Of a stretch of DNA of 28,689 nucleotides, positions 9,501 through 16,110 are shown one piece after another; within the stretch, counting starts at the first letter, position 1, and each line of letters begins with the position of its first letter. This DNA is from JBAXBF01 sp034429745 (GTDB lineage Bacteria; Chloroflexota; Anaerolineae; Anaerolineales; DRKV01), in assembly GCA_034429745.1 (NCBI GenBank), contig DAOUFY010000151.1:1-28689 (forward strand). Reading direction: 5' to 3'. The notes beneath the pieces are model-generated. The model ran no database searches, had not been told where the DNA came from, and saw only the letters and a list, made by a program, of their open reading frames with translations. The position numbers were made by a program, and so were the translations under genes.

Positions 9501-10986
9501 CAACAGCGGCACCCTGCCCCCCTTCCGTAGCCGCGCCGACGCGGATATCAACCGCTATATTTATCAGCGCCTGCCCGTCTTGGAAGAAGAAGGCAGTAGG
9601 GAAAACCCCTGGGAGCTTAAATTTTTAAGCATGTTTCATATGACAAATGACAGCGGTTTGTTTTCTTCAACGTATCGGGATGGTACGGTGCCTCTATACG
9701 AAGCCAAGCTGTTTTGGCAGTTTGACCACCGCTGGGCAACCTATGAGGGCAAAAAAGTCAGAGATGTGCGCTTGGCAGAAAAGCAGGACCCTTACTTTGC
9801 TGTTCAGCCGCGCTATTGGGTGCCCCAAAAGGAGATGGAAAATAGATTGAAAGAATACCCGCATGGCTGGCTGCTTGCCTTGCGTAATGTTGCTCGGGCA
9901 ACGGATCAGCGGACAGCAATCTGTGCCTTGCTGCCAAAAGCAGGGGTAGGTAATACAGCTGCACTTCTGCTGGGAAGTCATACAGCCCGACGGACTGCCT
10001 GCCTGTTGGGCAGCCTCAACAGCGTAGGTTTTGATTATACCGCCCGCTGCAAAGTCGGTGGAATGCATATGGATTACTACATTATTAAGCAATTGCCAGT
10101 CTTGCCCCCGGCGGCTTATCGCTCGGCTGAGCTGGAGTTTATTGTGCCGCGCGTGCTGGAGCTTTCTTATACGGCGGTTGATCTGCAGCCCTATGCCCAA
10201 GATGTGCTGAATGAGGTTGGGTACGCCCAATGGCAGCGTTGGTTTCCCCACAACCCGCTTGGGGCTGATGGCTCGCCACACCCCTTCCGCTGGGATGAGG
10301 AGCGCCGCGCCCGCCTGCGCGCCGAGCTCGATGCTTACTACGCCCGCTTATACGGGCTGAACCACAAGCAGCTGCGCTACATCCTCGACCCGGCAGATTT
10401 AACGCCGCGTGAGCTGCAGGACGTCCTAGACCCCGAGGAAGAAGTGGAGGACGCACTTGAGCCTGAGGGGTACAAGCAAAGAGCGGCGGAAAGCACTTAC
10501 CCTAGTCAGACCTTCCGAGCGCTTAAGGATGAAGAGATGAAAGCTTTTGGAGAGTACCGCACGCGGCGATTGATCCTCGAAGCTTGGGAGCGGCTGAAGG
10601 AGATTGACCTAGGCTTGCCTGAAGGAGAAAGGCAGCCCGCGGCTGCCCTTGAAATAAAAACGCAGGGGGCATCCCAAGAAATGGGCGAGCCAATGGGAGT
10701 AAAGACAAAAGAAGCCGCCAAAGCCGCTGAGGCAGGCGAACCAATAGCAACAAAAGCCAAGCAAGCAGGACCGAACGGTGAAGAAGATAAACTGATGGCA
10801 GAGAAAACTGGGGAAGCCAAGATAGGCGGTGAGACAGATGAGCTACTGATTACCATAGACACGCAGAGCGATATGTGTATTTACAAGTGCAGTGAATGCA
10901 AGGCATTGGTGTTAGGTTTTGAGCGTGAAAACCATATTCTCAGCCAGCACCAAGGGAAGCAAGTGCAATGGAAAAAGACGGGTTGA
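6532..10986 (+). CDS. Large Eco57I/PglX/DrmMI-type N6-adenine DNA methyltransferase
   Basis: A 1484-residue class I SAM-dependent DNA methyltransferase. The N-terminal 450 residues are the helical region usual for this family (segment LLFLFVAEDRDLLL), followed by SGSYYTP, the SAM-binding motif I DPACGSGHF near 510, YGVDVNPMAVELCKVNLW, KCGNSLVG, and catalytic motif IV NPPW near 800. A target-recognition-like region follows (about 1000-1200). No nuclease motif is evident, so it should modify host DNA to mark self rather than cut, as in DISARM and BREX. The C-terminus is odd: a charged, low-complexity linker with recurring GEP and KTKEA/KTGEA units (about 1370-1430), then a possible zinc finger, CSEC followed by two His, at 1453-1475. 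It is the last gene of the cassette. Confidence 0.92.
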   Translation: MQTKSRSFFTAVRSEGSLLPMDLLQRIRSNDSTLPGLDEKSYHIPKGKRLKEEINRSWNRLSGCWAAFKKASGKLSEEDSGTTLTRERWLLPLFEELGFGNLAVSKAIEIDGKTYPISHRWQHVPIHLVGCKLPLDKRSEGRAGAARLSPHSLLQEYLNLAKEAQGNGHPSTSQWGMVSNGLLLRLLRENASLTRQAYLEFDLETMFEGEIYADFALLWLICHHSRFEVDPQEEECLLDQWFKNAQETGIRALDDLRNGVEEAIKHLGQGFLQHPLNGELREKLRKGELSVQDYYRQLLRLVYRLLFLFVAEDRDLLLKPDAPPHAKKLYMQYYSATRLRALAEKQPGSHHHDLYEALLLIFTLLGSPQGCPQLGLAGLGGFLFDPTSTKDLNQAKLSNKALLSAVRSLAFIQAEQVRRAVDYRNLGTEELGSVYESLLELYPQLNANSGGFELITAGGNERKTSGSYYTPASLIRVLLDSALEPLIEARLKSKGDKQSKEQALLSLKICDPACGSGHFLIAAAHRIGAALAKLRADGNEPSPLEMRRALRDVINQCLYGVDVNPMAVELCKVNLWLEALEAGKPLSFLDAHIKCGNSLVGVGPWMDLNELEVPDEAFVAVEGDDEDAAGILKKRNRSERKGQESLFFGRASREETAALLLAKQAQAAEALPQDTAAEVQAKAEAFHRINASQEYARQRQIADLWTAAFFWKIKQPENRWGEITAPTQGQLRSLRSGKPCQAGLLEEVERLREKNRFFHWVLEFPQVFLAANEWLGLKEGLVTNPAEPLAAGAGFDCVLGNPPWERIKLQELEFFAVRDPQIAAAPNKAEREKRINQLKTTNPDLWQEFMEAKHVAACNSKFMRHCGRYPLTARGDINTYALFAEHFRSLMNRNGRAAIILPTGIATDDTYKIFFKEITEKGNLLSLMDFENREALFPDIDNRMKFCLLTLTAEPQERMEFVCYAGRVQHLQDARRRVTLARTDFSLFNPNSGTLPPFRSRADADINRYIYQRLPVLEEEGSRENPWELKFLSMFHMTNDSGLFSSTYRDGTVPLYEAKLFWQFDHRWATYEGKKVRDVRLAEKQDPYFAVQPRYWVPQKEMENRLKEYPHGWLLALRNVARATDQRTAICALLPKAGVGNTAALLLGSHTARRTACLLGSLNSVGFDYTARCKVGGMHMDYYIIKQLPVLPPAAYRSAELEFIVPRVLELSYTAVDLQPYAQDVLNEVGYAQWQRWFPHNPLGADGSPHPFRWDEERRARLRAELDAYYARLYGLNHKQLRYILDPADLTPRELQDVLDPEEEVEDALEPEGYKQRAAESTYPSQTFRALKDEEMKAFGEYRTRRLILEAWERLKEIDLGLPEGERQPAAALEIKTQGASQEMGEPMGVKTKEAAKAAEAGEPIATKAKQAGPNGEEDKLMAEKTGEAKIGGETDELLITIDTQSDMCIYKCSECKALVLGFERENHILSQHQGKQVQWKKTG

Positions 10987-11024
10987 AACCAACGCATGAA
11001 TGTAGCTTTAGGAAAAAATGGTGA

Positions 11025-11053
11025 TTGTGAATTCTTAGAAGCCGTGCTATACT
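11025..11053 (+). promoter_or_regulatory. Promoter of murJ (leaderless)
   Basis: TTGTGA (11025-11030), a 17-base spacer and TATACT (11048-11053). Transcription would start about base 11060, which is the A of the murJ ATG, and there is no Shine-Dalgarno site before that ATG. The mRNA is therefore predicted to be leaderless. Confidence 0.7.
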
Positions 11054-11059
11054 AGGCGC

Positions 11060-12601
11060 ATGTCACACATATTTAAATCCTCCCTTATTCTTGCATTTTT
11101 CTTTGGTATTGATAAAGTAATGGGGCTGCTGCGCCAAGTGCTGGTGGCGCGTCAGTTTGGCTTGACGTATGACATTGATGTCTTCAACGCTGCCAATAAT
11201 ATTCCCGATTTGCTCTCTGCCCTCATCTCTGGAGGGGCGTTAGGCGTCGCCTTGATCCCTGTGCTTTCAGAATATATGGAAAAGCAGGGACGCAGAGAGG
11301 CATGGCACTTGTTTTCGCAGATCCTTAATTTAGCCTTCATTGTTACCGGCGTGCTCTCTTTGATCATTATCATCTTTGCCCGCCCAATGGTAGAGTTCAT
11401 CATTGCCCCAGGCTTTCCGGAAGCGCAAAAACAGCTTACGGTTAACTTAATGCGCTTGGATCTAATAGCCATTCTGCTGTTTTCTATCAGCGGCTTAGTG
11501 ATGGCAGGACTGCAGGCTAATCAGCATTTTCTCCTGCCTGCCATGGCGCCGCTGTTTTACAACCTCGGGCAGATTTTTGGGGTGTGGATTCTCGCTCCTC
11601 AGCAAGGGCATCAAATCGGCGGTTTCACTTTTCCCGCTTTTGGCATGGGCATTTATGGGCTGGTGTATGGGGTGATCTTGGGCGCGATCATGCACCTCTG
11701 CATTCAAATTCCGGGGTTGATCAAATATCAGTTCCATTGGGTGCCGTTAATTGACCTGCGGTCGGCGGGGGTAAAAAAGGTGCTTTACTTGATGGGTCCA
11801 CGCGTGCTGACGATGCTGTTTATTCAAACCTATTTTGTTGCCCGCGATAACCTTGCCTCACGCTTGGAAGAGGGTTCAGTATCTGCCTTGAATTATGGCT
11901 GGTTCATTATGCAGGTGCCCGAGACGCTGATTGGGACTGCCATTGCGATTGTGCTGCTGCCCACGCTTTCAGAATACGTGGCGCGCGGTGAGATGGATAA
12001 TTTCAAAGCGACGTTAAATAAGGCACTGAGAGTGTTAATTGCGCTTTCGGTGCCGGTGAGTGTGCTGCTTGCCGTTGGGGTAAAACCACTGGTGGGTGTG
12101 CTGGGGTTCGATCCCAGCGGAACGGATCGGGTAGTTTTAGCCACCCAAGCCTATTTATTAGGACTGTTAGGGCACTCACTTTTGGAAATTGCTTCGCGTT
12201 CTTTCTATGCACAACAGAATGCACGCGTGCCGCTTTATGCTGCAGCCCTTATGGTGGTTGTCTTTCTGGGCTGTGCCATTTTCTACACTTCCGTGATGGG
12301 CTTTGTGGGCATTGCTTTAGCCAATGTAACCGCCTTTACGTTGGAGGCACTCCTGCTGCTGTATTTATTAAATCGCAAGCTGCCGAGTGTCATTCGGATC
12401 TGGGATATCTTGCCCCGCGTTATTCTTGCTTCTCTTTTGGGCGGGTTTTTCGTGTTTGCCGTGTTGAATTGGGTGCCCTTTTACCCTGATCGCAGGATTA
12501 TTGCTGCCGGGTATGGTTTAGGTGTATTGATGGCAGGCGGGGCAATTGTCTTGCCATTTATTTGGAAAGAACTTAGCTTATTGGTGAGGTTAGGAAAATG
12601 A
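11060..12601 (+). CDS. murJ: Lipid II flippase MurJ (MviN family)
   Basis: A 513-residue polytopic membrane protein of the MOP superfamily that flips lipid II across the cytoplasmic membrane for peptidoglycan synthesis. Family hallmarks are the N-terminal segment FFFGIDKVMGLLRQVLVARQ, ISGGALGVALIPVLSEY, and the repeat-like later copy IVLLPTLSEYVARGE; about 14 hydrophobic helices can be counted, and the length is normal. The ATG sits at the predicted transcription start with no Shine-Dalgarno site, consistent with a leaderless mRNA. Its stop overlaps the start of the PfpI gene (ATGA). The promoter lies just after the defence cassette, so murJ is not part of that operon. Confidence 0.95.
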   Translation: MSHIFKSSLILAFFFGIDKVMGLLRQVLVARQFGLTYDIDVFNAANNIPDLLSALISGGALGVALIPVLSEYMEKQGRREAWHLFSQILNLAFIVTGVLSLIIIIFARPMVEFIIAPGFPEAQKQLTVNLMRLDLIAILLFSISGLVMAGLQANQHFLLPAMAPLFYNLGQIFGVWILAPQQGHQIGGFTFPAFGMGIYGLVYGVILGAIMHLCIQIPGLIKYQFHWVPLIDLRSAGVKKVLYLMGPRVLTMLFIQTYFVARDNLASRLEEGSVSALNYGWFIMQVPETLIGTAIAIVLLPTLSEYVARGEMDNFKATLNKALRVLIALSVPVSVLLAVGVKPLVGVLGFDPSGTDRVVLATQAYLLGLLGHSLLEIASRSFYAQQNARVPLYAAALMVVVFLGCAIFYTSVMGFVGIALANVTAFTLEALLLLYLLNRKLPSVIRIWDILPRVILASLLGGFFVFAVLNWVPFYPDRRIIAAGYGLGVLMAGGAIVLPFIWKELSLLVRLGK

Positions 12602-13119
12602 AACTCAAAGGGAAAAAGATCGCTTATCTTATCGGTGAAGGTTTTGAGGATTTGGAGTTTTGGGTGCCGCTGATGCGGTTGAAAGAAGAGGGGGCGGAAG
12701 TCGTTGTCGTCGGTGAGAAGAAAACCACCTACCGCGGCAAAACATGTCTGGAAGCCAGTGCGGATATCACGGCTGCTGAAGTAAATGCCAGCCAATTTGA
12801 TGCGGTGATCGTTCCCGGTGGGCATGCGCCGGATAAAATGCGCCGCGTCGCGGCTATTCTCAAGCTAGTAAAGGACGCTTATGAGCAAGGGAAAATTATT
12901 GGGGCAATCTGCCATGCCGGCTCGGTGCTCATTTCTGCCGGAATTCTCAAAGGGCATAAGGCAACCGGCTCTACTGGCATTAAGGATGATTTGATCAATG
13001 CCGGGGCGGAGTGGGTGGATGAACCTGCCTTCCGAGACGGCAACATTGTATGGGGCCGGGTAGTTGCAGACATCCCCGATTTTTGCCGCGAGCTGGTGAA
13101 AGCCTTAAGCGGTTCTTGA
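12598..13119 (+). CDS. DJ-1/PfpI family protein (class I glutamine amidotransferase-like)
   Basis: A 173-residue, full-length member of the DJ-1/PfpI/YraA group. The nucleophile elbow AICHAG places the catalytic Cys at 105 and the adjacent His at 106; the conserved acidic residue is in GEGFED (about 14-18), and PGGHAPD and the ending WVDEPAFRDGN are family hallmarks. Members act as intracellular proteases, glyoxalases or protein/nucleotide deglycases in stress defence; which one cannot be told from sequence. The ATG overlaps the murJ stop by 4 bases, with GAGGTTAGGA within murJ as ribosome site, so the two are translationally coupled. Confidence 0.92.
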   Translation: MKLKGKKIAYLIGEGFEDLEFWVPLMRLKEEGAEVVVVGEKKTTYRGKTCLEASADITAAEVNASQFDAVIVPGGHAPDKMRRVAAILKLVKDAYEQGKIIGAICHAGSVLISAGILKGHKATGSTGIKDDLINAGAEWVDEPAFRDGNIVWGRVVADIPDFCRELVKALSGS

Positions 13120-13124
13120 AAATT

Positions 13125-13140
13125 ACCGTAACCTTACGGT
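13125..13140. repeat. Perfect inverted repeat, possible operator
   Basis: ACCGTAA-CC-TTACGGT: two 7-base arms with a 2-base centre. The loop is too small and no T-run follows, so it is not a terminator. It is centred about 43 bases before the predicted transcription start of the 71-residue gene, a usual place for an activator or repressor dyad. Confidence 0.55.
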
Positions 13141-13160
13141 AGCCTCAGCGAGGGCGGTTG

Positions 13161-13169
13161 TGCTATACT
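13161..13169 (+). promoter_or_regulatory. Extended -10 promoter of the small phage-type gene
   Basis: TGCTATACT gives an extended -10 element (TG at 13161, TATACT at 13164-13169). No good -35 lies 16-18 bases upstream; the ACCGTAA dyad is just upstream instead, suggesting factor-dependent expression. Start predicted near 13176. Confidence 0.6.
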
Positions 13170-13197
13170 CCAAACAGCTGAGGAGTAAAAACAACTT

Positions 13198-13413
13198 ATG
13201 CACGAGATCACAGGAAAAGAACCCAACTCATGCAGCAGCCTAGCTGTCCGAAGCGGGCTGCGAGCCGGTAAAGGCTTAGGCGATCGCATTGCGGATTTTA
13301 CTCACGCTACCAAGCTGGATAAACTTTCAGAATTATATACCCAACTTAGCGGCAAGGATTGCGGCTGCAGCAGTCGTCAAGCCTACCTTAATAAATTGTT
13401 CCCAAACGTTTAG
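13198..13413 (+). CDS. Small phage-type protein with DCGC motif
   Basis: A 71-residue, cytoplasmic, Cys-containing protein. The ATG has TGAGGAG at 13179-13185, 12 bases upstream. The C-terminal half contains GLGDRIADFTHATKLDKL, KDCGCSSRQ and YLNKLFPNV. From memory, the pattern GLGD-x-I-x-x-FT-x-ATG followed by DCGC-x-x-R-x-x-x-LN-x-LFP recurs in short unnamed proteins of phages and prophages, usually within structural gene blocks. Here it stands alone with its own promoter, dyad and terminator, and no other phage gene is near. Function unknown. It could be a domesticated phage gene or a remnant. Confidence 0.75.
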   Translation: MHEITGKEPNSCSSLAVRSGLRAGKGLGDRIADFTHATKLDKLSELYTQLSGKDCGCSSRQAYLNKLFPNV

Positions 13414-13437
13414 GTTTAACCCATTAGGTACCATAAT

Positions 13438-13479
13438 AAAAGCAGCTGTTCACAGAAAAACCTATGAACAGCTGCTTTT
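13438..13479. terminator. Bidirectional rho-independent terminator
   Basis: A perfect 15-bp stem (13438-13452 with 13465-13479) and a 12-base loop, with A-rich left arm and T-rich right arm. It serves the small + strand gene and the convergent response regulator operon on the - strand. Confidence 0.9.
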
Positions 13480-13510
13480 TAAGTGCAGGATTGTTTGGCA
13501 GATCATTCAG

Positions 13511-14320
13511 CTATTCGGCTAATTGATAGCCATAACCGCGGACAGTGAGAACGTATTTGGGTTCGCGCGGATCATCTTCAATCACCTTGCGCAATTCGTG
13601 CACGCGCCAGCGGGCAATATCACGCGCTTCGTCCGGTTCAACATGATAGCCTTGAGCTTCCATCACAAGCGTCTCATAAGATACAGGGTTCGGCGCATGG
13701 CGGATAAGTACGGCTAAATAATCAAACGACGTGGGAGAGATATCTAAAATCTGATCAACAAAAGTAACCCTTTTTGTTTCCAAATCCAGCACAAAATGGC
13801 CGCGCCTTAAAAACCGCAACGGATCGTTTTGAATGATGCTGTTAATCATATCATCAGATGTTTGCGTCTTTTGTTTAATCTCACCTAATTGCTCGAGCAA
13901 ATCTTGAATTTTTGAGACAACCTCGCGCCGTTTGCGGGGGTGATCTTTATCATCAAGGACTTTCTCTACTTTCTGCAGCACTTCTTCAGGAGAAATAGGT
14001 TTGATAAGGTAATCTTTAGCTCCGTAGCGCAAGGCTTGAATGGAGGTATCTAAGGTGGCATGTGCGGTAAGGATAAGGACCGGCATATCGGCATAGTGAT
14101 CTTTTAAGTGCATAAGCAAATCAATACCATTCATGCCGGGCATTTTCAGATCCAGAAAGGCACAATCATAGCAGCAGCCAACTTGCAAAATGGATAAAGC
14201 AGCTTCTGCGCTTTCGGCGGTCGTAACTTTGTAGCCGGCTTTCTGCAAAATTAAGGCTAACGTTGTTCGCAAGCTGTCATCATCATCTATGATCAATATT
14301 GTGCCTTTATTATCCGCCAT
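13511..14320 (-). CDS. OmpR-like response regulator with long linker
   Basis: A 269-residue response regulator. The receiver domain (5-120) has the acidic cluster IDDDD, the phospho-acceptor Asp57 (FLDLKMPGMNG), Thr in ILTAHA, and Lys in YLIKP. A 50-residue coiled linker leads to a winged-helix trans_reg_C domain (about 175-269; ISPTSFDYLAVLI, WRVHELRKVI, VLTVRGYGYQL), so it binds DNA. I chose ATG at 14320 because AAAGGAGG lies 9 bases upstream; the alternative ATG at 14329 (overlapping the kinase stop as ATGA) abuts that site, and a longer start at 14374 is less likely. Last gene of the four-gene operon and partner of the adjacent kinase. Confidence 0.92.
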   Translation of the reverse strand: MADNKGTILIIDDDDSLRTTLALILQKAGYKVTTAESAEAALSILQVGCCYDCAFLDLKMPGMNGIDLLMHLKDHYADMPVLILTAHATLDTSIQALRYGAKDYLIKPISPEEVLQKVEKVLDDKDHPRKRREVVSKIQDLLEQLGEIKQKTQTSDDMINSIIQNDPLRFLRRGHFVLDLETKRVTFVDQILDISPTSFDYLAVLIRHAPNPVSYETLVMEAQGYHVEPDEARDIARWRVHELRKVIEDDPREPKYVLTVRGYGYQLAE

Positions 14321-14325
14321 AGCTG

Positions 14326-16107
14326 TCATCCTCCTTTGAATGAGGCTTGAATTGAATGATTGATTGGAAACCACACCGTCGTTGTAGTGCCGCGCCCTAC
14401 GGTTGATTGTATTTCTATTTTACCATTATGCTGGCGTACAATTTCTCTGCACACCGTTAAACCTAAACCAATTTTGGTGGATTTTGTGGAGTAATACGGA
14501 TCAAAGACTTTGGGGAGGTCATTTTCCGCAATACCTTTGCCGGTATCTTGGAAGGAAATTCCAATCAAGGGCTCGCTAGGGTGCGGTGTGCATTGAACGA
14601 ATATTCTGCCTTGAGAAGCATCTTTCATCGCTTCGATTGCGTTAAGACAAATATTGAGAAAGCACTGGATGATTTGGGATTGCACGCCTTCAATCATCAC
14701 ATCGTCAGGGAATTCCGAAACTTCCCATTGGATATGCTGAGGGGGCAGCTGAGCTTCAATCAGATGATAGGTTTCTTGCAGCAAGCTTTTAAGGGAGAGC
14801 GTGGTTTTTTTGTCTGATGTACTTGGGCGATAGACTTCGCGCAATTGCGCAATGAGGCTGGAAAGGCGGTGAATGTCTTTTTGGGCGAATTTTAAAAATT
14901 CATGCGCCGCGGAATCTGCGGGTATTTCTTGGCCGGCTAAGTAGATGCTGTTGATTAAGGCTTGAAGAGGGTTGTTTAGGGCGTGGGCAACTAGGGAGAC
15001 CATCCGTCCCATGGCAGCGAGATGTTCCTGCTGCAGCATGTGATTGCGCATCTCCGTTTCGTGTTCCAAGGCTTTTTTTAGCTGTGCATGAAGCTGGGCA
15101 TTATACAAGGCAATTGAGGCATGATCGGCAAAAATGCGCAGATGAAAAATAAGGTTCTCATCGAAAGCATTCGGCTGATCGCTGAGAACAATGAGAAATC
15201 CGCTTACTTGCTCACCTGTCTTAAGCGGCAGTACGGCATAAGAGCGCAGGCAGTCGCGGTCCGCTGCTGCTACCCAATTTGGGGGGGTGTGCACAAGCGG
15301 CTCGACAAAGGGCTTTCCGCTATCCATAACATCCGAGAAGGGGCTTGAACTGACGGAGGGCTGCACAATGGACTGCCGGGGCAGTTGTTCGACAATCCCA
15401 TCTTTATCTCGATAGCGGACAATTGAAGCTTTTTCATCCTGAATGAGCATAATATATTGACTGCGAGCTGGGGCAACTTGGGCAACTTGATCCAAAATGG
15501 CGTCCAATACTTTATCGGGGTCTAAGCTGCGGGTCATCATTGCAGTAGCGTCCAGCAAAGCTTCTGCCCAACGCCGGTGCTGATTGGCTTGTTCATAAAG
15601 CCAAGCATTTTCAATCGCAATAGAAGCATATTGGGCAAATTCCATCAAAAGGTTTTCATCTCTTTTGGTGAAGGCATTGGCATGCCGGCTTTGGATGCTG
15701 ATGGTGCCATATTTTCGGTTGCTGCGCTGCACAGGTGCAACAAGCAGCGACAGAGGGGGTTGTTGGGCAGGGGAAGTTGGAGCATAGCGGTTATCCTGAC
15801 GCACATCAGCCACATTGGATAATTGCCCTTCTAGCAGAACATTGCCGGCAATTCCTTCCCCAATCCGCATGGAAAGCGAGGGAACATGATGATCGATCTC
15901 CCCGCTGACAGAAATGGGTTTCAGCACCCCATCTTTTTCATCATAGAGGTGGAATACAGCTCGTTGGGCTGCCGGGATTAACTGACAAGCAGCGTCAACC
16001 GTCATTTGGAGCACTTTCGTCAATTCTAAACTCTCGTTAAGCGTGGCACCAAGAATTTTAATTTGCTGTTCATCACCGATTGGTGTCTTCTCTTTTTGAT
16101 TCTCCAT
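14326..16107 (-). CDS. Soluble GAF-GAF sensor histidine kinase
   Basis: A 593-residue histidine kinase without membrane segments. Domains: GAF 1 (about 20-170), GAF 2 (about 185-340), a short coiled segment, the HisKA dimerisation helix with His375 in VAHALNNP, and the HATPase domain with N box (CLNAIEAM), G1 (DTGKGI) and G2 (GLGLTV). All catalytic elements are present. The H box reads HALNNP rather than the common HEINNP. It should phosphorylate the response regulator that follows 5 bases downstream. It sits 3 bases after the BcsB-like gene without a clear ribosome site, so translation may depend on that gene. Ligand unknown; the operon suggests an envelope or polysaccharide signal (inference). 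Confidence 0.93.
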   Translation of the reverse strand: MENQKEKTPIGDEQQIKILGATLNESLELTKVLQMTVDAACQLIPAAQRAVFHLYDEKDGVLKPISVSGEIDHHVPSLSMRIGEGIAGNVLLEGQLSNVADVRQDNRYAPTSPAQQPPLSLLVAPVQRSNRKYGTISIQSRHANAFTKRDENLLMEFAQYASIAIENAWLYEQANQHRRWAEALLDATAMMTRSLDPDKVLDAILDQVAQVAPARSQYIMLIQDEKASIVRYRDKDGIVEQLPRQSIVQPSVSSSPFSDVMDSGKPFVEPLVHTPPNWVAAADRDCLRSYAVLPLKTGEQVSGFLIVLSDQPNAFDENLIFHLRIFADHASIALYNAQLHAQLKKALEHETEMRNHMLQQEHLAAMGRMVSLVAHALNNPLQALINSIYLAGQEIPADSAAHEFLKFAQKDIHRLSSLIAQLREVYRPSTSDKKTTLSLKSLLQETYHLIEAQLPPQHIQWEVSEFPDDVMIEGVQSQIIQCFLNICLNAIEAMKDASQGRIFVQCTPHPSEPLIGISFQDTGKGIAENDLPKVFDPYYSTKSTKIGLGLTVCREIVRQHNGKIEIQSTVGRGTTTTVWFPINHSIQASFKGG

Positions 16108-16110
16108 TGG

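Noticed and set aside
13125..13140. Inverted repeat as a terminator of the PfpI gene
   Set aside because: The loop is two bases and no T-run follows, so an operator is more likely.
13289..13522. 77-codon frame overlapping the small DCGC gene and the terminator
   Set aside because: It reads through the terminator hairpin and lacks a ribosome site; the frame at 13198 has both a site and a recognisable motif.
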